Positions 26,113-35,193 of a DNA stretch of 64,000 bases are shown in pieces (the first letter of the stretch is position 1; the number at the start of each line of letters is the position of its first letter). This DNA is from Ewingella sp963519305 (GTDB taxonomy: Bacteria > Pseudomonadota > Gammaproteobacteria > Enterobacterales > Enterobacteriaceae). The stretch is from positions 1-64,000 of the forward strand of contig CAUQMS010000006.1 of the NCBI GenBank assembly GCA_963519305.1, in the 5' to 3' direction. A program made the position numbers and the translations under genes. The notes under the pieces are model-generated. The model was given only the letters and a program-made list of their open reading frames with translations. It searched no databases and had not been told where the DNA came from.

Positions 26113-26592
26113 ATGATGCTCTCACTCCGACAAATCAATCATCGGCATCTGCACTTCCCGGCATGGCTCGGGATTGCGGCGATCCTGATGTTGTTTATCG
26201 CACCGGTGGTTTCTAAATCACTGGTGACTGAGGGAGTGCTGCATTCTATGATGCCGGGTATGGCGATGGCCGGAATGGATATGTCAGTGATGGATATGTC
26301 CGCAGATGAGATGCCTGCGCCCCATAGTACAGAGAAGGGCGCTCATGTGGGCAGTCACCACGCGACGCCATCCCATAATATGGGGTCGATGATGCCCGGC
26401 GAAATGAGCGATGCTGCCTGTGGCTACTGCGTGCTGCTGGTGCATCTTCCCCTGCTGCATATGCTCGTGCTGGCACTGCTGTGGTCGGCGGATATTCAGG
26501 GCGATGTCGCTCCCTCATCTGTAGCCGCGCATTTTGTTCCTCCGGTCTTTTATTCCGACGCCCAACCCCGCGCTCCCCCTGTTTCTCAATAG
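26113..26592 (+). CDS. DUF2946-like Met/His-rich membrane protein, putative copper-related
   Basis: This 159-residue protein has an N-terminal membrane segment (residues 17-34), then a very Met/His-rich stretch (about 45-98: MMPGMAMAGMDMSVMDM and GSHHATPSHNMGSMM). A CGYCVLLVHLPLLHMLVLALLW segment follows, with two cysteines (103, 106) at the start of a second helix. This is the layout of the DUF2946 group, often found near copper-uptake or copper-resistance genes. Methionine-rich clusters commonly bind Cu(I). The start could be either of two consecutive ATGs, and no clear ribosome binding site precedes them. It is followed after 94 bases by a PepSY protein with a similar Met/His patch. The copper role is inference. 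Confidence 0.7.
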   Translation: MMLSLRQINHRHLHFPAWLGIAAILMLFIAPVVSKSLVTEGVLHSMMPGMAMAGMDMSVMDMSADEMPAPHSTEKGAHVGSHHATPSHNMGSMMPGEMSDAACGYCVLLVHLPLLHMLVLALLWSADIQGDVAPSSVAAHFVPPVFYSDAQPRAPPVSQ

Positions 26593-26686
26593 CCTGCTGT
26601 TTTGTTTCCCTAAAACATCGCTAAAACGGCGCCTTTCTGGTGTAGCCGTTGCGCACCTGCTATCTAAAATTCAGGAATATTGACCG

Positions 26687-28183
26687 ATGAGCCACTCTGC
26701 CTATACCCAAAAAATGACAGCCCAAAAACTGACGGCCAAAGCCGCCTTTCTCGCGTTAGTTAAGCGTATCCATTTTTATATCGGTCTGTTTATCGGCCCG
26801 TTTATCTTTGTTGCGGCCCTCACCGGCACCTTATATGTGCTGACGCCGCAACTGGAAAATCATCTTTATGCGCATGAGCTGTTCACCTCTTCGGTGGGCG
26901 AAGTACAGCCGTTGTCCCGCCAGATTGAAGCGGCACAGGCCGTCTCCCGCGCAGAGGCAAAAATCTATGCGGTTCGCCCTTCGCCTGCTGTGGGGGAAAC
27001 TACCCGCGTTATGTTCTCTGACCCGGAGCTTGGTGCTTCTAAAAGCCGCGCTGTGTTTGTCGATCCGGTCACCCTCAGGGTTCAGGGCGAGCTGACGGTG
27101 TACGGCACCAGCGGAATTTTACCCTTCAGAACCTGGCTCGATGATCTGCACCGCGGGTTGTTGTTGGGAGACGTGGGCCGTAACTACAGCGAACTGGCAG
27201 CGTCATGGCTGTGGGTTGCGGCGCTCGGCGGCATCGTATTGTGGGTCACCGGTCGTCAGACAGTACGGGGTAACCGAAAGTTAAAGGGCGTCGCCGCAAA
27301 ACAACAGCGCAGCCGCCGTTGGCACAGCTGGCTGGGGGTGGCGCTGATCGCCGGGCTGCTTTTTTTCTCTGCCACCGGCCTGACATGGTCACAGTGGGCA
27401 GGGGATAATATCAACCTGCTGCGTGCCAAAATGGGATGGATGACGCCGTCGGTTTCAACCGCTCTGGCAGGCGGTGCGCAAGCTGAACCGGTGAGTGAGC
27501 ACGCCGACCATCAGGCCTTTGGTCACAACAGTATGAGTATGGCTGACATGCCAGATATGCCGGGAATGGATGCGGATAACATGCCGGTACAGAGCGCACC
27601 TGGCACCGCGCCGGTGTTACCGACGACGTTTGACCGGGTCGTCAGTGCCGCTCGTCATGCCGGAATTGATGCAGCTAAAATTGAGATCCGCCCTGCTTAC
27701 CGCTCAGATAAAGCCTGGACTGTCACAGAAGTGGACCGCAGCTGGCCAACGCGGGTTGATGCAGTTTCGGTAGATCCGCAGACACTGACTATCCTTGATC
27801 ACACCCGTTTTGCTGATTTCCCGCTGCTGGCTAAACTGACCCGATGGGGAGTGGATGCGCATATGGGCATACTTTTTGGTCTCTGGAACCAGATTATCCT
27901 CGCCGTGTTCGGGTTGGGTTTATGTCTGATGATCGGCTGGGGATACCGTCTTTGGTGGTTGCGCCGCCCGCAAATAAACAGCATGACTAATCCGGCAGTG
28001 ACGCTGATGCAAACCTGGCGGCTGGTCCCGTTTGGCCTGCAATGTCCGATCCTGCTGGTGGTCATCGGGTTATCGCTCTCATTACCGCTGATGGGAATCA
28101 GTTTGTTGCTCTTTCTGATCATTGATGTATGGCGCTGGATGCAACACAAACACGTTCTGCAACCGGCTTCAACGGGGAATTAA
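26687..28183 (+). CDS. PepSY-associated transmembrane protein, putative metal-linked reductase
   Basis: This 498-residue protein has the PepSY_TM layout. The first helix is preceded by a basic stretch (VKRIHFYIGLFIGPFIFVAALTGTLY, about residues 25-50). Further helices lie near 171-190, 212-235, 395-425 and 445-480, with periplasmic PepSY-like domains between them. A Met/His-rich segment (about 271-300, with HADHQAFGHN and MPDMPGMDADNMP) lies in the second periplasmic loop. Conserved histidines at the helix ends (RIHFYIG, DDLHRGLLLG, RRWHSWLG, DAHMGILFG) are those expected to bind heme in the related ferric or cupric reductase-like proteins. Together with the preceding gene it probably acts on copper or another metal; the exact activity is unknown. 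Confidence 0.75.
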   Translation: MSHSAYTQKMTAQKLTAKAAFLALVKRIHFYIGLFIGPFIFVAALTGTLYVLTPQLENHLYAHELFTSSVGEVQPLSRQIEAAQAVSRAEAKIYAVRPSPAVGETTRVMFSDPELGASKSRAVFVDPVTLRVQGELTVYGTSGILPFRTWLDDLHRGLLLGDVGRNYSELAASWLWVAALGGIVLWVTGRQTVRGNRKLKGVAAKQQRSRRWHSWLGVALIAGLLFFSATGLTWSQWAGDNINLLRAKMGWMTPSVSTALAGGAQAEPVSEHADHQAFGHNSMSMADMPDMPGMDADNMPVQSAPGTAPVLPTTFDRVVSAARHAGIDAAKIEIRPAYRSDKAWTVTEVDRSWPTRVDAVSVDPQTLTILDHTRFADFPLLAKLTRWGVDAHMGILFGLWNQIILAVFGLGLCLMIGWGYRLWWLRRPQINSMTNPAVTLMQTWRLVPFGLQCPILLVVIGLSLSLPLMGISLLLFLIIDVWRWMQHKHVLQPASTGN

Positions 28184-28472
28184 TCCTATATTGTCAGCGG
28201 CTAGCTGTGCCATGCCGCTGATGACTTCCTATTATATTGGCTTACAGAAATCATTCTTCGCCATCAGGGGATGGTTCATTTAATATCCATATAAATCATC
28301 TGCTTATTTTTATTTTATTTCTCATTTCATTGAATATTATTCACCACTCCCTGCCGCTTTAAGAAAAATCTACTAGGCTTAGTGAAGCACTATATTTGTC
28401 CGCAGTTATTATTGGTTTTTATTCACTATTTCCCTTGGAAATTAATGTATTACTTTTTGTCGGGGTAGGGTC

Positions 28473-29810
28473 ATGGCTATAGAATCAGACGCACATAAAG
28501 TGGGATTAATCCCGGTCACCCTGATGGTGTCCGGGAATATTATGGGGTCGGGGGTATTTCTGTTGCCCGCCAACCTTGCATCAACCGGTGGCGTAGCCAT
28601 TTATGGTTGGCTGGTGACGATCATTGGCGCACTCGCGCTGTCGATGGTTTACGCTAAAATGTCTTCTCTGGATGACAGCGCCGGCGGTTCTTACGCCTAT
28701 GCGCGCAGGGCCTTTGGCCCTTATCTCGGTTATCAAACTAACCTGCTCTACTGGCTGGCCTGCTGGGTCGGTAATATTGCCATGGTGGTTATTGGCGTCG
28801 GGTATCTCAGTTACTTCTTCCCTATATTAAAAGAGCCGCTGGTGCTGACATTCACCTGCGTGGCGGTGTTATGGCTGTTTGTTATTCTTAACATCGTCGG
28901 GGCGAAGATGATCACCCGCGTTCAGGCGGTGGCAACCGTACTGGCGCTGATCCCGATTCTGGCTATCGCAATCTTTGGCTGGTTCTGGTTTAAAACTGAT
29001 ACCTATATGGAAGCCTGGAACGTCAGCGGGAAAAGCACTTTTGGCGCCATTCAAAGTACGCTGAGCGTAACGCTGTGGTCGTTTATCGGCGTAGAGAGTG
29101 CGTCAGTAGCCGCTGCCGTGGTGAAAAATCCAAAACGTAATGTGCCGATTGCCACTATCGGGGGGGTGTTGATCGCCGCCGTCTGCTATGTACTGTCTAC
29201 GACGGCCATTATGGGGATGATCCCGAACGCAGCGCTGCGGTTGTCGACCTCACCCTTTGGTGATGCCGCCCGTATGGCGATGGGGAATACCGCTGGGGCT
29301 ATTGTAACCTTCTGTGCCGCTGCCGGTTGTCTTGGTTCGTTAGGCGGCTGGACATTACTTGCCAGCCAGACGGCCAAAGCCGCCGCAGATGATGGTCTCT
29401 TCCCGCCGATTTTTGCCAAAGTTAATAAAGAAGGGGTGCCGGTTAAAGGATTGATTGTCCTGGGCATTCTGATGACTATTTTCCAGATCTCCACCATTTC
29501 CCCTGACGCCACGGCGCAATTCGCACTGGTGTCGTCCGTCTCAGTTATCTTTACGCTCGTGCCTTACCTCTATACCTGTGCTGCCCTGATGTTGGTAGGG
29601 CACGGACATCTGGGTAACCGCGCCGGGATGTACAGCTTCATTACACTTATCGCCTTTGTCTATTGTGTATGGGCCGTAGTCGGTTCCGGTGCAGAAGAGG
29701 TGATGTGGTCATTCATTGCTCTGATGGTGATAACTGCCATGTACAGCTTCAACTATAACCGTCGTCATAAAAACCCGTACCCGCTTGGCAAAAAGCTTGA
29801 GCTGGACTGA
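28473..29810 (+). CDS. adiC: Arginine:agmatine antiporter AdiC
   Basis: AdiC exchanges external arginine for internal agmatine and thereby exports protons in extreme acid. The 445-residue APC-family protein has 12 membrane segments and the substrate-site GNIMGSGVFLLPANLASTGG (about residues 21-40). Identity with E. coli AdiC is high along its length, including WSFIGVESASVAAAVVKNPKRNVP. The preceding 289 bases (28184-28472) are AT-rich and hold no gene. adiA follows after 103 bases, probably in one operon. No adiY regulator gene lies between or beside them, unlike in E. coli. Confidence 0.95.
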   Translation: MAIESDAHKVGLIPVTLMVSGNIMGSGVFLLPANLASTGGVAIYGWLVTIIGALALSMVYAKMSSLDDSAGGSYAYARRAFGPYLGYQTNLLYWLACWVGNIAMVVIGVGYLSYFFPILKEPLVLTFTCVAVLWLFVILNIVGAKMITRVQAVATVLALIPILAIAIFGWFWFKTDTYMEAWNVSGKSTFGAIQSTLSVTLWSFIGVESASVAAAVVKNPKRNVPIATIGGVLIAAVCYVLSTTAIMGMIPNAALRLSTSPFGDAARMAMGNTAGAIVTFCAAAGCLGSLGGWTLLASQTAKAAADDGLFPPIFAKVNKEGVPVKGLIVLGILMTIFQISTISPDATAQFALVSSVSVIFTLVPYLYTCAALMLVGHGHLGNRAGMYSFITLIAFVYCVWAVVGSGAEEVMWSFIALMVITAMYSFNYNRRHKNPYPLGKKLELD

Positions 29811-29913
29811 CAGGTTTTGGCCGCCAGCCGGGCGTTATCCGTCATTGTTTTGATGACAGCCCCGGAGTTAATCGGCGGCCCACAATGATATTCACGATGA
29901 AAAGGAGAGGGTA

Positions 29914-32220
29914 ATGATCGATTTAAGTCGTCATAAAAAACGTAAAGTCCTTGTGGTTGACAGTAATATCATGGACGTCAATACCGCTAACGGACGCGCC
30001 GTTCGTGAGCTCATCGAAGCGCTGGAAGATAACAATCTGTCGGTGATCCCTGCAGTCACCTTCGACGATGGCGTAGCAACGATCACTTCTGATGCTTCTA
30101 TTTGCTGCGTCTTTGTTGACTGGACATCCGGCGGTAATGACGATGCTTCCCACAGTCAGGCATTTGCATTGTTGCAGGAGATCCGCCGCCGCAATAAAAG
30201 CGTGCCGGTGCTGCTGATGGCCGAACACTCCTGTATTGATACCTTGACGCTTGATACCATGAAAATGGTCAATGAATTCGTCTGGATGCATGAAGACACC
30301 GCCGAATTTATTGCTGCCCGTTCTGTTGCACTGATCGACAAGTATTACGATCAACTGCTGCCGCCTTTTACCAAAGCACTGTTCAATTACACCAAATATT
30401 CGCCAGAATATTCATGGGCGGCCCCTGGTCATCAGGGCGGCGTTGCCTTTACCAAAACGGCCGTCGGCCGCGAATTCCTCGACTTCTTCGGTGAAAATTT
30501 ATTCCGTACCGATACGGGTATTGAACGTGGTGCGCTGGGGTCGTTGCTTGACCACAGCGGCCCCATTAAAGAGTCCGAAACTTATGCCGCCCGCGTCTTC
30601 GGATCGCATCAAAGCTATTCGGTGCTGAACGGGACGTCCGGCTCTAACCGCGCCATTATGGCGGCAGTGATCGGTGATGGTCAGTTTGCACTCTGTGACC
30701 GCAACTGCCATAAATCAATTGAGCAGGGCTTGGTGATGACTGGTGGAGTGCCGGTCTTCTTCATTCCTACCCGTAACCGTTTTGGCATTATCGGACCGAT
30801 CCCTAAATCTCAATTTATGCCGGAATCTATCCAGCAGAAAATTGATGAGCATCCACTCAAGCATCTGGCCACAGACCCTAAACCAGTTTATGCCGTGGTG
30901 ACCAACTGTACCTATGACGGCATGTGCTACAACGCCAAACAGGCGCAGGATCTGCTGGCAAAAAGCGTTGACCAGATTCACTTTGACGAAGCCTGGTATG
31001 CATATGCGCGTTTCAATCCGTTCTACCGCGATCGTTATGCGATGCGCGGTAATCCGGCCGATCACGACCCTGAAGGCCCGACCGTTTTCGCCACCCACTC
31101 CACCCATAAACTCCTGGCCGCATTGTCGCAGGCCTCCTATATTCATATCCGTAACGGCAAAAAGCCGGTTGAGCATTCACGCTTCAACGAGTCCTATATG
31201 TTGCAGGCCACCACGTCTCCGCTGTACGCGATTATTGCGGCCAACGAAGTCGGTGCCGCCATGATGGATGGCAAGCAGGGAGAGTCGCTGACGCAGGAAG
31301 TGATCAATGAAGCGGTGGATTTCCGACTGGCTCTGGCGAAAGTCCATGCGGCCTTTGCCGCTCAGGGCGAATGGTTCTTCTCGCCGTGGAATGCGCCGGA
31401 TGTGGTTGATGTGAAAACCGGTAAAAAAATTCCGTTCATTAATGCCTCAAAAGAGCAGTTGACGACTGATCCGAATTGCTGGGTACTGAAGCCGGGTGAA
31501 AGCTGGCACGGTTTTGACCAGCTTGACGATGACTGGTGCATGCTGGACCCGATCAAAGCCGGTATTTTATCACCAGGCATGGGTGATGATGGCAGTATGC
31601 TGGAAAATGGTATTCCGGCAGCGATGGTCACGGCCTTCCTGTCACAGCACGGTATCGTTCCGTCACGTACCACTGACTTTATGGTGCTCTGTCTGTTCTC
31701 CGTCGGCGTGACCAAAGGCAAGTGGGGCACGCTTATCAACGTGCTGCTGGAGTTCAAACAGCACTATGATGAAAACAGCCCGCTGGCGCAGTGCCTGCCA
31801 ACTCTTTACTCCACCAATACCGCGCGTTATGCCGGGATGGGGCTTAAAGATTTGTGCGACGAAATGTTCGAATACATGAAAACCAGCCAGATGGACAAGT
31901 TGCAGTCAGAGGCCTTCGGAAAAATCCCTACGCCGGTCAAACTGCCACGTGCCGCATTCCAGGACCATATGGCCGGACGCTGCGAACAACTCACACTGGA
32001 TAAACTGGCCGGTCGCGTTTCGGCTGTTGGGGTAATTCCTTATCCACCGGGCATTCCTATCGTGATGCCGGGCGAAAGCTTTGGTACTAAAAATGACCCT
32101 TGGCTCAGCTACATTCGCAGCATTGCGCAATGGGGCGAGAAATTCCCCGGCTTCGAGAAAGAGCTTGAAGGCGCGGAGTTCAAAGACGGTCAGTACCATA
32201 TCTGGGTGCTGAAAGAGTAA
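29914..32220 (+). CDS. adiA: Acid-inducible arginine decarboxylase AdiA
   Basis: AdiA is a PLP-dependent fold-I decarboxylase that turns arginine into agmatine and consumes a proton. An N-terminal response-regulator-like wing domain (about 1-135) is followed by the PLP domain, with the Schiff-base lysine in FATHSTHKLLAALSQAS (Lys399), the HFDEAWYAYARF block and a C-terminal domain. At 768 residues it is about 13 longer than E. coli AdiA, from a longer N-terminus. Residues after the PLP domain (LKPGESWHGF, PSRTTDFMVLCLFSVG) fit arginine rather than lysine or ornithine decarboxylases. The ATG follows GGAGAGG. Confidence 0.93.
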   Translation: MIDLSRHKKRKVLVVDSNIMDVNTANGRAVRELIEALEDNNLSVIPAVTFDDGVATITSDASICCVFVDWTSGGNDDASHSQAFALLQEIRRRNKSVPVLLMAEHSCIDTLTLDTMKMVNEFVWMHEDTAEFIAARSVALIDKYYDQLLPPFTKALFNYTKYSPEYSWAAPGHQGGVAFTKTAVGREFLDFFGENLFRTDTGIERGALGSLLDHSGPIKESETYAARVFGSHQSYSVLNGTSGSNRAIMAAVIGDGQFALCDRNCHKSIEQGLVMTGGVPVFFIPTRNRFGIIGPIPKSQFMPESIQQKIDEHPLKHLATDPKPVYAVVTNCTYDGMCYNAKQAQDLLAKSVDQIHFDEAWYAYARFNPFYRDRYAMRGNPADHDPEGPTVFATHSTHKLLAALSQASYIHIRNGKKPVEHSRFNESYMLQATTSPLYAIIAANEVGAAMMDGKQGESLTQEVINEAVDFRLALAKVHAAFAAQGEWFFSPWNAPDVVDVKTGKKIPFINASKEQLTTDPNCWVLKPGESWHGFDQLDDDWCMLDPIKAGILSPGMGDDGSMLENGIPAAMVTAFLSQHGIVPSRTTDFMVLCLFSVGVTKGKWGTLINVLLEFKQHYDENSPLAQCLPTLYSTNTARYAGMGLKDLCDEMFEYMKTSQMDKLQSEAFGKIPTPVKLPRAAFQDHMAGRCEQLTLDKLAGRVSAVGVIPYPPGIPIVMPGESFGTKNDPWLSYIRSIAQWGEKFPGFEKELEGAEFKDGQYHIWVLKE

Positions 32221-32278
32221 CGGCGAGTCTACTCAACACGTTTTCTCCTGCAAGGGAAAAAACCAGTGAATAAAAGGA

Positions 32279-32333
32279 TTGCGAGATGTCTCGCAAACCG
32301 ATGGCGGGGCCCTGACAGGGCCTCGTTTTTTTT
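32279..32333 (+). terminator. Terminator of the adiC-adiA operon
   Basis: Two hairpins follow adiA. TTGCGAGA/TCTCGCAA (32279-32296) comes first. A seven-pair GC-rich stem, GGGGCCC/GGGCCTC around TGACA (32306-32324), follows and ends in eight T. The second is a strong rho-independent terminator. Confidence 0.88.
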
Positions 32334-32433
32334 GCGAGGCGTCGCGGAGATTTAACTTTTGCACTGGTAGAGTGCGGAGGCTTGGGTTAACGTCAGCGCA
32401 TCCGATAATCGGCTCTTCACGGCAGACATCATC

Positions 32434-33555
32434 ATGAGAACCCCTGTGTTAAACACGCTGTTGAAACCCTTCTTACACGACCGTTTTCTGCATGTCCTGC
32501 TTTTGCTGGGGGTTGGGCTAAGCCTGTTTCAGCCGGAAAAAATCATCCAGTTCCCCCAGTTTGTGGACTGGTCAACGATCGTAACGCTCATCGGCCTGCT
32601 GATGCTTACCAAAGGTGTAGAGGTGAGTGGTTACTTTGATTTTGTTGGCCGTAAGATGATCAACACCATCAGCCATGAACGTTATCTGGCGCTATTTCTG
32701 GTCTGCGCAGCTGCGCTGTTATCGACGTTTATGACCAATGACGTCGCACTGTTTATTGTTATTCCCCTGACCATTACGCTGAAGAAACTCTCCACTTTAC
32801 CGGTCACCCGGTTGATCATTTTCGAGGCGCTGGCCGTAAATGCAGGTTCATTACTGACACCTATCGGCAATCCGCAAAATATCCTGTTATGGAACAAGTC
32901 AGGGCTGTCGTTTATCGCGTTTATCACGCAAATGGCCCCGCTTGCGCTGGTGAGTCTGCTGGTATTGCTGGTGGTGACCTGGCTAAGTTTTCCTGCAAGA
33001 ACCTTAAAGCGGCTGGAGAATAACCAAGGCTATCCTTATAAGAGAAAGCTGCTGTTTAGTTGCCTCGTGATGTATGTCGTGTTTATCGGCTGCGTGGATC
33101 TCGGCATGGCGGTATACGGCTTGCTGGCCGTATTATTTTGCTTTCTTTTACTGGCCCGGAACGTGCTGCTGCGCATCGACTGGCCGCTGATTATGGTGTT
33201 TATCGCCATGTTTATTGATGTGCGGCTGATCGTCGGGTTGGGTGCTGTTCAGGGAGCAGTTGAGCAAATAGCTCATCTCTCTTCGCTGGGGGTATATGTA
33301 TTAGGGATCGGGCTATCGCAGGTAATAAGCAACGTACCGGCGACCATCCTGATGATTCACTATGTTCCTGCCAATGCGCTGCTGGCCTACGCCGTCAATG
33401 CCGGGGGCTTTGGTTTAGCCATAGGGTCTCTCGCCAACCTGATTGCCTTACGTATGGCTAACGACCGCAAGATTTGGCTGACATTCCACTATTATTCTTT
33501 TCCCTTTTTAGCCCTGAGCAGCCTCGCGGGTTGGGGTTTACTGAAGCTGCTATAA
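32434..33555 (+). CDS. ybiR: YbiR-like anion transporter of the ArsB/CitM superfamily
   Basis: This 373-residue protein has about ten hydrophobic segments and the ion-transporter-superfamily block FMTNDVALFIVIPLTI (about residues 90-105). It also carries LAVNAGSLLTPIGNPQNILLW and, in the C-terminal half, SQVISNVPATILM. Length and motifs fit E. coli YbiR, whose substrate is unknown. In E. coli ybiR lies elsewhere, near ompX, so the gene is displaced here. It is transcribed alone, convergent with the MocR-type gene. Confidence 0.85.
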   Translation: MRTPVLNTLLKPFLHDRFLHVLLLLGVGLSLFQPEKIIQFPQFVDWSTIVTLIGLLMLTKGVEVSGYFDFVGRKMINTISHERYLALFLVCAAALLSTFMTNDVALFIVIPLTITLKKLSTLPVTRLIIFEALAVNAGSLLTPIGNPQNILLWNKSGLSFIAFITQMAPLALVSLLVLLVVTWLSFPARTLKRLENNQGYPYKRKLLFSCLVMYVVFIGCVDLGMAVYGLLAVLFCFLLLARNVLLRIDWPLIMVFIAMFIDVRLIVGLGAVQGAVEQIAHLSSLGVYVLGIGLSQVISNVPATILMIHYVPANALLAYAVNAGGFGLAIGSLANLIALRMANDRKIWLTFHYYSFPFLALSSLAGWGLLKLL

Positions 33556-33590
33556 ACAGAAACCGGAAGTGGCGGCGGTCAGCCTGAGTG

Positions 33591-35060
33591 TCATGGGGTT
33601 ATGCGTGCAAGCCTGTCCACTGCGGTGGTGATTTCTCCTGGCGTCAGCGCCGAGAATCCAAGCAGCCATCCGTCGCGGGTGCTGGCTGACGTATCGGGTT
33701 CGGGTAACCAGAGCGGCGACAGGCGGGGCGTCATCACGCCAAGCGCGGACGCCTGCTGGCTGAATTTTTCCTCTGACCCGGCCGGCAAACGCGCGGCGAG
33801 TTGCAGCCCGCCGGCAGCAGGCTGCGGCGTTAACCAGCCCGAGAGTTTGTTGTTTATCTGTGTGAGCAGATGATCCCTGCGGCTCTGATAGAGCTGGCGT
33901 GAAAAACGCAGGTGTGCGGCGAAGTGGCCGTTGTGAATAAACTCAGCCGTGACGGCCTGCATAACTTGCGAAGAGTGACCATCATAGACGGTACGCATAG
34001 TCACCATCGGTGCCACCAATGCCGGAGGCAGAACGGCGTAGGCCAGCCGCAGGGAAGGAAACAGGACCTTGGAAAAGGTGCCGAGATAAATTACCCGCTG
34101 ATGTTTATCCAGGCCCTGCATCGCCGGCAAAGGGCGACCGTCGTAATGCAGTTCGCTGTCATAGTCATCTTCGATGATCCAGGACTGTTGCTGGCGGGCA
34201 TAGTCCAGTAATTCAAGGCGGCGTGGCAGGCTGAGGCTCACGCCGGAAGGGTAGTGGTGTGATGGTGTCAGGTATATCAGCTTCGGTGATGGTTTGGTGT
34301 GGTCGGGTTTTAAACCCTGCTCATCGACTTCCACTGCGCAGAGCCGGGCTCCCGCGCTGGCAAAAGCATTGCGGGCGCCGGAGTAGCCTGGTTGCTCCAG
34401 CCAGACGTTATCTCCGGCGTCGAGCAGCAGCGTTGCCAGCAACTGTAACGCCTGCTGCGAACTGGTTATGATGACGATCTGCTCAGGGCAGCAACGCACG
34501 CCGCGCGACTGTTGTAGGTAGCTACAAACGGCTTCACGCAACGGGGTGAACCCTTGCGGATCGCCGTAGCCGAGCAGTTTTTCCCCGTTAGTGCGCAGCT
34601 GTTTGTTGGTCAGCTGTTTCCATATTTTTAACGGGAAAACCCGCAGGTCTGGGCTGCCTGCGGCAAAGGCAACCGGCTCTAAAGGGTCATGACAGCCACC
34701 CGTGGCAACAATTTGCGTTCCGCGCTGAGAAAGTCTGACCGGGCCAGATTGCAAGGCAGGACGCTTTTTATCTGTCACTGGCTGGGGGATATCGCGGCTG
34801 ACGAATGTGCCTTTCCCGGTCTGGCGCAGCAGATAGCCTTCGGATTCCACCTGGGAATAAGCTGCCTCAGCGGTGATACGTGAAATCTTCAGTTCAACAG
34901 CCAGCTGACGCGAAGAGGGCAGGCGTTGCCCTGAGGACAATGCACCCTGCATGATGGACTGCCGCAAAGCGGCGCAGAGCTGGTCGCGCAGGCTTTGGCC
35001 TCCCTCGGCCGGGTTTTCAAACAGAATAAGCGGAGCTACCGAAGCCGGGTTCGTTGCCAT
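33591..35060 (-). CDS. MocR/PdxR-type regulator (GntR helix-turn-helix plus aminotransferase fold)
   Basis: This 489-residue transcription factor has an N-terminal GntR winged helix (SGQRLPSSRQLAVELKISR and ITAEAAYSQVESEGYLLRQTGKG, about residues 40-90). A large class-I aminotransferase-like domain follows. The PLP lysine motif is in YLGTFSKVLFPSLRLAY, and EDDYDSELHY supplies the aspartate. Such regulators bind PLP and often also an amino acid or aldehyde. The ATG at 35060 was chosen because the inverted repeat at 35063-35107 then lies just upstream; an upstream in-frame ATG (35099) would put coding sequence through the operator. It is divergent from a rhodanese gene, its likely target. Confidence 0.88.
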   Translation of the reverse strand: MATNPASVAPLILFENPAEGGQSLRDQLCAALRQSIMQGALSSGQRLPSSRQLAVELKISRITAEAAYSQVESEGYLLRQTGKGTFVSRDIPQPVTDKKRPALQSGPVRLSQRGTQIVATGGCHDPLEPVAFAAGSPDLRVFPLKIWKQLTNKQLRTNGEKLLGYGDPQGFTPLREAVCSYLQQSRGVRCCPEQIVIITSSQQALQLLATLLLDAGDNVWLEQPGYSGARNAFASAGARLCAVEVDEQGLKPDHTKPSPKLIYLTPSHHYPSGVSLSLPRRLELLDYARQQQSWIIEDDYDSELHYDGRPLPAMQGLDKHQRVIYLGTFSKVLFPSLRLAYAVLPPALVAPMVTMRTVYDGHSSQVMQAVTAEFIHNGHFAAHLRFSRQLYQSRRDHLLTQINNKLSGWLTPQPAAGGLQLAARLPAGSEEKFSQQASALGVMTPRLSPLWLPEPDTSASTRDGWLLGFSALTPGEITTAVDRLARITP

Positions 35061-35062
35061 GA

Positions 35063-35107
35063 TTGGTCTTATGGTTATGCCGTAATTGGTAGTAATCATA
35101 AGGCCAA
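35063..35107. promoter_or_regulatory. Inverted-repeat operator between the MocR-type regulator and the rhodanese
   Basis: TTGGTCTTATGGTTA (35063-35077) and TAATCATAAGGCCAA (35093-35107) are inverted copies with two mismatches in 15 bases. They are separated by 15 bases. The spacing and position between divergent genes fit a dimeric MocR-type regulator that controls itself and its neighbour. Confidence 0.6.
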
Positions 35108-35193
35108 AATGACCGATGATAATGCTGTTTTCTGCAGGTGATGTTCATCCTGTAGCGGGAAATACCGTTTTATTCATTATGAGAGAGAAAAAA

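Noticed and set aside
28194..28221. TCAGCGGC/GCCGCTGA hairpin after the PepSY gene as a terminator
   Set aside because: The loop is 12 bases and no T-run follows, so termination is not supported; it may be chance.
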